61,717 bases of DNA, taken from NCBI GenBank assembly GCA_022361195.1, contig JAKSBJ010000231.1, positions 1-61,717 of the forward strand, given 5' to 3'. This document shows positions 17,383 to 25,270 of this stretch, one piece after another (positions within the stretch are counted from its first letter, which is position 1; the number at the start of each line of letters is the position of its first letter). This DNA comes from Flavobacteriales bacterium (GTDB lineage Bacteria; Bacteroidota; Bacteroidia; Flavobacteriales_D; Crocinitomicaceae). Under the pieces are notes generated by a model that ran no database searches, was not told the origin of the DNA, and saw only the letters and a list, made by a program, of their open reading frames with translations. A program made the position numbers and the translations under genes.

Positions 17383-18789
17383 GTGCATAAGATCATCCTT
17401 TTTGAACTGAATGAAGTTCCTCTGAAAATTTTGGATTACTACCGTAAAATGCGACCGAATTCGTGGATTGCGACTAATTATGCTCAATTGCAAAAACATC
17501 AATCTTATTCCGAAAATCCTGGACATTTATCGCCTTGGAATACCTGGCCAACTTTACATAGAGGAGTGACGAGTGATAAACATTATATCTCTGATTTTAA
17601 CCAGGATATGAGTAGGGTAGATCAGGAATTTCCTCCAATTTGGAAAGTTTTAGCAGAGAATAATGTTACCGTTGGAATGTTTGGTTCTTTGCATTCATAT
17701 CCCATTCCTGAAAAAAGAGAAAATTATAGCTTTTATGTTCCAGATGTATTTGCATCGGGATGTGAATGTATTCCAGAAAAGGTGGAATTATTTCAGGATA
17801 TCAACCTAAAACTTTCACGTAAATCGGCTCGAAATGTTGATAATAGTATTCCTTATGGAGATGCATTAAAACTATTGGGTAAAATCAATTCAATTGGTTT
17901 AAAACCAAATACTTTAATGGCTGTTGGAGGTCATTTAATTAAAGAACGTATTAAACCAGAGCGAACAGTTCGTCGAAGAACTTATCAGTCTGTATTGAGT
18001 TTTGATGTCTTTTTTAAGCTCCTTAAAAAGAACAAACCGGACTTTGTGACCTATTTCACGAACCATGTAGCTTCATCACAGCATCGTTATTGGGCGGCTG
18101 TTTTTCCAAATGAGTACGAAGAGCTGAAATTTGATCAGGAATGGATTAGTACCTATAACAATGAGATTTTGTTCACGATGGATGAATCAGACAAAATGCT
18201 GCGAAAATTGGCCTCTTTTGTCGATAAAAATCCAGAATATAAGCTCATCTTAAGCTCTTCAATGGGGCAAAATGCGGTTGAGTCAGAACCTTTGGAAACA
18301 CAACTGTATATTACGGATCATGCTAAATTCTTCCAAAATTTTGGTGTTGGAAGTGATGATTTTGAAGTGTTACCATCTATGCTACCACAGTTTAACTATT
18401 CAGTATCAGCACAAAAAGCAGCTGATTTTAAAAGGAAGATAGAAAGCTTTACAATTAACGGTAGCTCATTAGAATTTAGAGATTTGGGATCGAATCGTTT
18501 TTCATTGGATTTTGGGCATCAGAATTTAAAAACAATTGAACTTCAAATTGAAGGAAATCCGGTGGTTTTTGATCAAAGTGGATTGCAAAATGTAGAAATT
18601 GAGGACAAATCAAACGCTACAGCTTATCACATTCCTGAGGGACACTTGTTCATTTATCATCCGTCTTTTAAAGTATCTGATTTAAGCGAAAGTCTGATCC
18701 CTACCTGCGAAATATTTCCGACCTTATTACAGAATTTCGGACTAAAAGTTCCGGATTATGCAGCCTCAGCCAGCAAGAATTTGCTTTAA
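17383..18789 (+). CDS. Alkaline-phosphatase-fold protein, possibly metal-deficient
   Basis: Protein of 468 residues starting at GTG (HKIILFELNEVP follows); no ATG lies nearby. The N-terminus has the buried beta strand of the alkaline phosphatase/phosphodiesterase superfamily, followed by GHLSPWNTWPTLHRGVTSDKH, the position of the nucleophile Thr and the TG..P..H region. PDFVTYFTNHVASSQHRYW corresponds to the second metal-ligand block with Asp replaced by Asn, and LILSSSMGQNA stands where most relatives have a DHG motif. No signal peptide. Similar proteins occur in capsule and glycan gene sets. Activity is uncertain; a binding or transferase-like role is possible. Confidence 0.6.
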   Translation: MHKIILFELNEVPLKILDYYRKMRPNSWIATNYAQLQKHQSYSENPGHLSPWNTWPTLHRGVTSDKHYISDFNQDMSRVDQEFPPIWKVLAENNVTVGMFGSLHSYPIPEKRENYSFYVPDVFASGCECIPEKVELFQDINLKLSRKSARNVDNSIPYGDALKLLGKINSIGLKPNTLMAVGGHLIKERIKPERTVRRRTYQSVLSFDVFFKLLKKNKPDFVTYFTNHVASSQHRYWAAVFPNEYEELKFDQEWISTYNNEILFTMDESDKMLRKLASFVDKNPEYKLILSSSMGQNAVESEPLETQLYITDHAKFFQNFGVGSDDFEVLPSMLPQFNYSVSAQKAADFKRKIESFTINGSSLEFRDLGSNRFSLDFGHQNLKTIELQIEGNPVVFDQSGLQNVEIEDKSNATAYHIPEGHLFIYHPSFKVSDLSESLIPTCEIFPTLLQNFGLKVPDYAASASKNLL

Positions 18790-18791
18790 CG

Positions 18792-18799
18792 TATTTTTG
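18792..18799 (+). promoter_or_regulatory. Possible -7 element TATTTTTG
   Basis: Perfect TAnnTTTG located just after the stop of the preceding gene and 35 bases before the ATG at 18835. No clear TTTG at the expected distance upstream, where the sequence is still coding. Confidence 0.4.
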
Positions 18800-18834
18800 C
18801 AGAAGAGGGGAAGCGAGAGAAAAAATACATACAA

Positions 18835-19785
18835 ATGGCAAAATTACTGACTGATATTCTGGATATAGAACATCCGGTTATTATGGCTCCAATGTTTTTG
18901 GTGTCTAATGAAGCAATGTTAATTGAAGCGGGGAATAATGGTATAACAGGAGCTGTTCCGGCTTTAAACTACCGAACGGATGAAGAGTTTCGGGAAGCGA
19001 TCAAAGAAATTCGATCAAAGAGTAAAGGTCCTTTTGGGGTTAATCTAATCGTCAATAAGTCCAATCCTAAAATGCAAAGTCAATTAAAGACTTGCGTTGA
19101 GTTGGGTGTGGATTATATAATAACCTCTTTAGGTAGCCCGGAAGAAGTGATTCGTTTGTGTAAACCAAAAGGAATTAAGGTCTTTTGTGATGTTGTGGAT
19201 TTAAAATATGCACAGAAAGTAGAACAGCTTGGAGCAGATGCTGTTATTGCTGTGAACAATAGGGCAGGAGGGCATGCAGGAAATTTAACTCCCGAAGAGC
19301 TGATTCCTCTTTTAGTTAAGAATTGTAATATTCCGGTTATTTCAGCTGGTGGAGTAGGAAATTACGAGGAATTACAAAAGGTTTTGGAGTTAGGAGCAGC
19401 AGGTGTTTCTGTGGGGAGTATTTTCATTGCTAGTGAAGAATCACAAGTCTCAGATGAATACAAGCAAGCCTGTGTTGATTATGGATCGGATGATATTGTG
19501 ATGAGTACGAAAATATCCGGAACTCCCTGTACCGTTATTAATACGCCTTACGTTCAAAAAATAGGAACGCGCCAAAATTGGTTCGAGCGGGTTTTATCCA
19601 AGAACAAGCGCCTCAAAAAATGGGTCAAGATGATCACCTTTGTAAAAGGAATGAAGGCCCTGCAAAAATCGGCTTTTAGTGCAACTTATAAAACCGTTTG
19701 GTGTGCAGGTCCATCCATTGAAAATGTCCATGCAGTTCGCCCCATTCGTGAAATTGTGGACGAACTGGTTCAAGCTAAAAGTTAG
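18835..19785 (+). CDS. Nitronate monooxygenase / FMN-dependent 2-nitropropane dioxygenase family
   Basis: TIM-barrel flavoprotein of 316 residues. N-terminal IEHPVIMAPMFLVSNEAML is the FMN-binding first strand; NNRAGGHAGNLTPEELIPLL contains the family's catalytic His region; PVISAGGVGNYEELQKVLELGAAGVSVGSIFIA binds the flavin phosphate. The family oxidises nitronates or, in many bacteria, acts as a generic NAD(P)H:flavin or quinone reductase or enoyl reductase, so the substrate is uncertain. The C-terminal ~60 residues are basic and helical. Its TAG at 19783-19785 overlaps the opposing stop in TTAG. Confidence 0.8.
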   Translation: MAKLLTDILDIEHPVIMAPMFLVSNEAMLIEAGNNGITGAVPALNYRTDEEFREAIKEIRSKSKGPFGVNLIVNKSNPKMQSQLKTCVELGVDYIITSLGSPEEVIRLCKPKGIKVFCDVVDLKYAQKVEQLGADAVIAVNNRAGGHAGNLTPEELIPLLVKNCNIPVISAGGVGNYEELQKVLELGAAGVSVGSIFIASEESQVSDEYKQACVDYGSDDIVMSTKISGTPCTVINTPYVQKIGTRQNWFERVLSKNKRLKKWVKMITFVKGMKALQKSAFSATYKTVWCAGPSIENVHAVRPIREIVDELVQAKS

Positions 19786-22700
19786 TAGCCAAATAAACTA
19801 CTGAAATCCCATTCATACCCCGTTGAAATTACTACACGTAATCGGTGTTCGTAAAGGAAAATATCCATCGTTTTGTCAATCGTTTCCTGAATTTCATCTT
19901 CGTTTTTAAAGGCTAACCCTTTTTTACTGGATTGATCAACAGTGCTGAATTTTCCTTCGTCAACAGGTTGAATACCTACGTAGTCAATTGTCCAGTATTG
20001 CTCGTCTTCACGCTTACGTTTAAAGAAGTAAACATAACCAGTATCTACACCATTATTGATGTATTGTTTTTCAAGAAACTCTAAACTATCTTCTTCCTCA
20101 TCATAATCATTGATGTATAAAATTCCCATGGCAATATCCTGTTGACTGATCGAGTCAGGATAAAAGTCTAACATTTCCTTTTTATCCAATCTGTTGTAAG
20201 TCCAAACTCTGTAATCCAAATCACCAGCTACTTCGGCAATAACCTCCTTATCTACATCTAAACCTAAGCGATGGTTTATAATCTCACATTCTACTTTAAA
20301 CTTGGAGTTATTTACTTTCTTAATTCCTTCAAAAAACTGATCAGTTCCTTTAACTCCAGCTTTCTTCAATCCTTGCATTAAGATGTAATAGTCAATCAAA
20401 ATGGTATGATAGCTTCCATTTAATGAGTACTGTCCGTAGTAAGAGTTTTTCTTCTTACCACTTTCTTCATTCTTTTCCTGATCAGCAATTTCTCTTTTTA
20501 GCTCAATCATGGCTTCTTTCTTAATTATATCAGCCTTAGCAGTAAAGTTTTTAGTAGTATAAATACTATCTACATATCCCCAGGCTAATAATTCAATTAA
20601 CCATGGTTTATATTCAGGGTAAGAAACCCCAACATCTAATAATTCAGGGAAATAGTCTTCGGCTAATTCCAAAGAATCGTATAAGTTGTTAAAGAAGTTG
20701 AGCTTTCTTTTTTGATCGGTTACCGGAGTATTATTGATCAAAAGCTTTTTAATAGCATCATAAGCTTCTTCTGATTCCGTATAAGAGAAACTCTTTAAAC
20801 AAATAAATTGAAGGTCAGAATCAAAAGAGTTTTCCTGGAAGGTCTCTTCCAAAAAGGTATAAGCTTTCGGATCTTCCAATCCTCCTAATCGCATAATTAA
20901 ATCTTCACGATCTTCTGTTTCTGTTTCTTTATCAAACTCATAGTTCTTATAAACTTCAATTACCTTGTCAATATCCTCCTCTTCAAAGTCAATGTTGTTG
21001 ATTGATTTGATTGCGTTAACACGGTTAAGACTATCTGTTCCCATAGCATGATCATAGAATAATTGAGCTTTGTCCTCAAATACGTCTCGTCCAATGAGGG
21101 TATCCATTGGTTCAAAAGTGTCAAAGAAAGTAGAGACATATTCTGATGGTCCATCAATGGTGTCAATAAGTGCTTGTAATGAATAAAGTACTCCTCCGTG
21201 CAAGTGAAACTTAGTTAAGATTCCTCGAGTACTGTTAGTATCTGTGAAGAGGAAGCTTAATGTTTGGTCTCCGTTTTTCTCCCCTTTTTCTTTTCGCGAA
21301 ACGATAAAGTAATTATCACCATCGTATTGCTCAATTTGATAATCCCAAAAATCTTCTTCTGAGATAGCCTCATCGTAATTGTGGAATTTGGTGTATCCTA
21401 CATAAATTCCTTCGTTTGTTTCAGGTAAGAAGTGTGATGTGTTTTTAGAATCGCTCATAAAACTATTGTCCTCTTCTTCTTCATAAGAGTCTTTATAAAT
21501 AGAGAAAGCATAGGCTAAGTAGTCTACTTCTTCCTCAGGACTAATAGTTGTTACGGTGTATGAAAATGCTGAATCGGTATAAGTGTCGAAACGTTCTTTG
21601 TCAATTTTAAAATCTGTGAATTTAAAGGAGTTGAAGAAGGTTTGTGTATTCGTTTCATTCGCTGCTGCAACCATCATATAATAAAGTCCTGCTTTTGCAA
21701 TAATTCGACACTTAAGATTAGAGACCAATTGTGAGTTCTTGTTCTCTGGTGACATACTTTGCTCAATAATTAGCTTTCCATCCAACTCAAATTCTTTACT
21801 CTCATCAACTTTAAATCCTCTTTCCTCTGCAAAGGTGCTTCCTAAATAAGCAAGGTCAAAAGAGTCTTCTTCGATATAATCTAAATCATTAAAGGTATAT
21901 CGCATTACCATGAAGTAATCTCCTGTTTCACTGTCATAAGAGTGGTAGAGAGGGTCAGCCTCTGAATCATCTAAATCTTCAATTAAATCCTGACCGGTAA
22001 CCAAACCTTTCATTTTCCAGCTGGCTCCTCCATACAAAGGAGAGACATCATGCCATTCACTGCTGTTTTCAGCTAACTGAATTTTATTGAAGAAAGTTTG
22101 TGGTTCAGCTTTTTCAATGTATTTCCCATTTCCAGATCCTTTGAAGATAATAACCTCTGTAGGAGTAAAGAATACACGGTAATTAACCAAAGAGTTTTTA
22201 GAAGTTTGAGTCAAAATTTGATATCCCATATGACCATTCACTTCAATTTCCTCTTTTGCCAATAATTCACCTGGAGTGGCGATGTAAAGCAAACTATCAA
22301 AAGTTGCCTTGTAAAATTCTGGTTGACGGTTGTAAAGAGGTGCGTAAGTAAACAAGCGAATTACACTAAAATACCCACCGTTAATAGGCTCCGGGCAAAA
22401 ATATTCCATTCTCCCCCTTGAAATGGTTGGCATTTCACAAAGCTCTCCTGGTACTGAAACTGTCACGAAATTATCTGCTAATGTGGTAGGTGAAAAAGGA
22501 ACAGCTTTGTACATTTTGCTGAACTTTTTACGCATTTTGTGACTTTTTCCTGTGGACTTAGGTGATACTGCTTCAACTGTATAGCCTTTTTCTCTTAAAA
22601 GTTCAATTGCCCCTTCGTCTCCAGGAAGGTGAGCAGCACCAATTCCGGTAAACATCGAATGAACTTGCATCAAAGAATCCATGCGGTTTACAATGTTTCG

Positions 22701-23417
22701 GTTTCTTTCAACAATAAAGTATTTATGGTAAACCTGCGTTGGGTTATCTGCTTTACTCAAAGAATCAATTTGATCCAAATCTCCACGACGGTATGCTTCC
22801 TCAAGCATAACAAATTTCATTTCAGAATTTTTGTCCAAATAGGCATTGTTATCGTTGTCCTTCTTTTTATCCTTATCTGGCGTCATAGCCCGGATGGATA
22901 GTTTAATAACATCTTCCAAATCCTCCAAACTATATACCGGCTTGTTATTTTTAGCACCAGCCTGGAAAATGAACATGTCCAAAAAGGTATTCTCTTCGTA
23001 ATCTTCACTCCCCGGATTATATCGATACAGTATTTGGTTCATCATACTGTTTTGATTTTCCAGAAGGGTATAAACCTCTTGCGTTCCAATTTCGCTAATC
23101 TCAAATGCGTCTTTGTAAAAATCCTCTCCGTAATTGTAATTGGTTGGGGAAAAAGATCCCATTTCACGGTATTCCTGCAACCATGTTGCAGGTGAAGATT
23201 CTAACCCAATGGCATCTACATCATTTAGACAATTGTAAAATGCGTCTGATACATTAAAAGCAAGTTTATTACTAACGTGCATGGTTCCATACAGGTAACT
23301 TGGCTCACTGAGTCCATTCCCGCTAATCTTCCACAATAAGCCCTGATACTTTTTTGTTTGAGAATAGGAAACTGAAAAGAATGAAACTAAAAGTAAAAAT
23401 GTGATAAGTTTTTTCAT
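19782..23417 (-). CDS. Giant exported TraB/GumN protein with three repeat domains and a helical tail
   Basis: I take the ATG at 23417, which opens a clear signal peptide (MKKLITFLLLVSFFSVSYSQ); a longer frame to 23498 only adds polar residues. The product has 1211 residues. Residues about 25-285 are a TraB/GumN domain (SYLYGTMHVSN, AIGLESSPATW, GIGAAHLPGDEGAIELLREKG). Three tandem modules follow, about 312-448, 465-602 and 618-773, each a beta sandwich-like segment ending in FFNKIQL, FFNSFKF or FFDTFEP, resembling PsbP/DUF1795-type domains. Residues 775-1211 look like HEAT-type helical repeats. Normal TraB/GumN proteins are about 300 residues. TraB-fold proteins are putative metalloproteases or erythromycin-esterase relatives; the function of this fusion is unknown. 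Confidence 0.75.
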   Translation of the reverse strand: MKKLITFLLLVSFFSVSYSQTKKYQGLLWKISGNGLSEPSYLYGTMHVSNKLAFNVSDAFYNCLNDVDAIGLESSPATWLQEYREMGSFSPTNYNYGEDFYKDAFEISEIGTQEVYTLLENQNSMMNQILYRYNPGSEDYEENTFLDMFIFQAGAKNNKPVYSLEDLEDVIKLSIRAMTPDKDKKKDNDNNAYLDKNSEMKFVMLEEAYRRGDLDQIDSLSKADNPTQVYHKYFIVERNRNIVNRMDSLMQVHSMFTGIGAAHLPGDEGAIELLREKGYTVEAVSPKSTGKSHKMRKKFSKMYKAVPFSPTTLADNFVTVSVPGELCEMPTISRGRMEYFCPEPINGGYFSVIRLFTYAPLYNRQPEFYKATFDSLLYIATPGELLAKEEIEVNGHMGYQILTQTSKNSLVNYRVFFTPTEVIIFKGSGNGKYIEKAEPQTFFNKIQLAENSSEWHDVSPLYGGASWKMKGLVTGQDLIEDLDDSEADPLYHSYDSETGDYFMVMRYTFNDLDYIEEDSFDLAYLGSTFAEERGFKVDESKEFELDGKLIIEQSMSPENKNSQLVSNLKCRIIAKAGLYYMMVAAANETNTQTFFNSFKFTDFKIDKERFDTYTDSAFSYTVTTISPEEEVDYLAYAFSIYKDSYEEEEDNSFMSDSKNTSHFLPETNEGIYVGYTKFHNYDEAISEEDFWDYQIEQYDGDNYFIVSRKEKGEKNGDQTLSFLFTDTNSTRGILTKFHLHGGVLYSLQALIDTIDGPSEYVSTFFDTFEPMDTLIGRDVFEDKAQLFYDHAMGTDSLNRVNAIKSINNIDFEEEDIDKVIEVYKNYEFDKETETEDREDLIMRLGGLEDPKAYTFLEETFQENSFDSDLQFICLKSFSYTESEEAYDAIKKLLINNTPVTDQKRKLNFFNNLYDSLELAEDYFPELLDVGVSYPEYKPWLIELLAWGYVDSIYTTKNFTAKADIIKKEAMIELKREIADQEKNEESGKKKNSYYGQYSLNGSYHTILIDYYILMQGLKKAGVKGTDQFFEGIKKVNNSKFKVECEIINHRLGLDVDKEVIAEVAGDLDYRVWTYNRLDKKEMLDFYPDSISQQDIAMGILYINDYDEEEDSLEFLEKQYINNGVDTGYVYFFKRKREDEQYWTIDYVGIQPVDEGKFSTVDQSSKKGLAFKNEDEIQETIDKTMDIFLYEHRLRVVISTGYEWDFSSLFGY

Positions 23418-23598
23418 AAATGATTTAGATGTAAGTTGGGGCTTAACGAAGCAATAAACGTAAAAATAATTATCCTGGGGTATTAATCGCCTTTTCATAA
23501 CGATTAATTCGTCATAAGTTAAAACGATTTAACGGATTTTAAGAAAAATAATTGGATAAAAGGTGAAAATACAATGAGCAATGGAAACTCGAAATCCT

Positions 23599-24267
23599 TT
23601 AAAAACCTAGGTTAAAGGACGTTCTTATACCAATATTGTATAGGTTGGATAAACTAATAATATGGTCCACAAAATAGTATTGAAAATAGGGCTCAAATGC
23701 GAATTGTAAACGGTCGTTAAGATTTAGTTCATATCCTATACTCATACTCGCCGAGATATTGGATGCTTCCTTAAAAACAGGGGCTGAAACTTGAACGGTT
23801 CCATCTCCATAGTGGAATACACGATAAGGAGAACTTTCTAATTGATAATTGTATGCCAATCCCGCACTTACAAAAAACGGACTACCTTGTGGATTGAATT
23901 GAAAAATAAAGGGAACTTGCAAAAGTCCATAGCTAACTTCCGTTTCTACCGTTGAAGTATTGATGAAAGATGATGTTGGATCAATATCGGAATTAAAGAT
24001 GAGTCCTTCATGGAGGTGTTGATACCGTTTTTGAGAAAAGTTAATTCCCGATCGTAATGAAATCATTTTATTAGGACGAAAGGCGAAGTTAATTCCGCTA
24101 GAATAGCCAATTTGAGGAGTAGAACTTTCTGTTCCTACGGAATTACCAAGTAATAAACCATTTATTTCAGGGCTTACATTCAATCCAATGTACAATTTAC
24201 GTTGGGTAGATTCTTGAGCAAAACTCAAAGATGAGATGAATAGCCATAGGGTTAAAAGAGATTTCAT
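23599..24267 (-). CDS. Outer-membrane beta-barrel protein (OMP_b-brl type)
   Basis: Protein of 222 residues. Signal peptide MKSLLTLWLFISSLSFAQ, then alternating amphipathic strands typical of small Bacteroidota barrels: KLYIGLNVSPEINGLLL, GINFAFRPNKMISLRSGINFSQ, FFVSAGLAYNYQL, ISASMSIGYELNLNDRLQFAFEPYFQYYF, and a terminal aromatic strand GIRTSFNLGF. It resembles PorT-like barrels of unknown function. It precedes the TraB/GumN gene on the same strand with a 181-base gap, so common transcription is not assured. The start context contains only a weak -7 (TACGTTTT, complement of 24289-24296). Confidence 0.75.
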   Translation of the reverse strand: MKSLLTLWLFISSLSFAQESTQRKLYIGLNVSPEINGLLLGNSVGTESSTPQIGYSSGINFAFRPNKMISLRSGINFSQKRYQHLHEGLIFNSDIDPTSSFINTSTVETEVSYGLLQVPFIFQFNPQGSPFFVSAGLAYNYQLESSPYRVFHYGDGTVQVSAPVFKEASNISASMSIGYELNLNDRLQFAFEPYFQYYFVDHIISLSNLYNIGIRTSFNLGF

Positions 24268-24333
24268 AGCTAAAAGAGGTTCGGTAATAAAACGTAAATC
24301 TCAGTTATTTTATTGCTATTTAGAAGTTTAAAG

Positions 24334-25104
24334 CTAGCTTTCTGCTTTCTGCTTTCGTTTCAATTCGTAAATCTTATGGTATTTCAAAAACTTAGCATGG
24401 GCTGAATTTACAGAGATTACGAAACCATAGTATCCGTCTAAAATTCCAAGCTTAAAAATATAGTCTCTAAAGAACTTAAAGGCTGGCTTAAAGACAATGG
24501 CAAGTTTGTTTGTTCTTTTTCCTTTGGCAAAGGCGGCTTTGGAACTAATGTCTGTAAACAATTCAATTTGCCGGCTATGATCGTTAATGGTGTAATAAGA
24601 GTAGTGGAGGAGGTCACCTTTTAAGTATTGACTCGAAGTTCCATTCTCCATCAAAACCATATCGTGAGGATTTTCACCTCCCCATTTTCCCTTGGTTTTA
24701 TTCCAAATTCTCAATTTTCGGTCAGGGTACCATCCACAATGCTTAATCCATTGACCACAGTAATTTGTAAGGCGATTAAAGGTGTAAGCATCATGATTTA
24801 AGTTCTTTTTGGCTTCTAAAATGGATTTTTTTAGATTTTCACTCAAAGCTTCATCAGCATCTAAGGATAAAACGTAATCATTCTCTGCCCGCATCATGGC
24901 AAAGTTCTTTTGTTCAATGTGCCCTTCAAATGGGTTTTCAATGAAACGAGCTCCTCTATCCAAACATATTTGTTTTGTATTGTCTTTAGAGAAAGAATCA
25001 ACTACCACAATTTCATCCACTACACCTTCCAGTGAATCTAAACAACGTGCAATGTTTTTTTCTTCGTTAAATGTGATGATGACTGCTGAGAGCTTTTCTG
25101 CCAT
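24334..25104 (-). CDS. Family 2 glycosyltransferase (WaaE/KdtX-like)
   Basis: Protein of 256 residues with a GT-A fold: LSAVIITFNEEKNIARCLDSL, VDEIVVVDSFSKDNT, then the metal-binding DxD in YVLSLDADEALS. WYPDRKLRIWNKTKGKWGGENPHDMV is the conserved acceptor-side block of LPS core beta-glycosyltransferases of the WaaE/KdtX group. Probably cytoplasmic and membrane-associated, adding a sugar to an LPS core or surface glycan; the exact sugar cannot be inferred. The C-terminal part is basic (FFRDYIFKLGILDGYYGF, ELKRKQK). Divergent from the outer-membrane protein at 25271. Confidence 0.85.
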   Translation of the reverse strand: MAEKLSAVIITFNEEKNIARCLDSLEGVVDEIVVVDSFSKDNTKQICLDRGARFIENPFEGHIEQKNFAMMRAENDYVLSLDADEALSENLKKSILEAKKNLNHDAYTFNRLTNYCGQWIKHCGWYPDRKLRIWNKTKGKWGGENPHDMVLMENGTSSQYLKGDLLHYSYYTINDHSRQIELFTDISSKAAFAKGKRTNKLAIVFKPAFKFFRDYIFKLGILDGYYGFVISVNSAHAKFLKYHKIYELKRKQKAES

Positions 25105-25132
25105 GTATGTGAATTGTAAATCAAATCCGCCT

Positions 25133-25140
25133 CAAAGATA
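25133..25140 (-). promoter_or_regulatory. -7 element TATCTTTG for the glycosyltransferase
   Basis: Perfect TAnnTTTG on the minus strand, 28 bases upstream of the ATG at 25104. The -33 half is not evident. Confidence 0.45.
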
Positions 25141-25232
25141 AGGAATAGCGATTTAATCCGTCTTATTTGTGTGTACACCTTTTCAAATTAGGAAAAATGA
25201 AGAGTCTAAAAGAAGAATATCTTCGACCTTAT

Positions 25233-25263
25233 TTTTTATAATGCATTGATTTAATTAGTTTTG
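25233..25263 (+). promoter_or_regulatory. Promoter TTTT-N19-TAGTTTTG with near-leaderless start
   Basis: TTTT at 25233-25236, 19 bases, then a perfect -7 element TAGTTTTG at 25256-25263. The ATG at 25271 begins only 7 bases after the -7 element, so transcription would begin within a few bases of the start codon. Confidence 0.55.
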
Positions 25264-25270
25264 AGTGGCT

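Noticed and set aside
22629..22901. Plus-strand frame of 90 codons inside the TraB/GumN gene
   Set aside because: Lies opposite the TraB domain core; no motif and no promoter.
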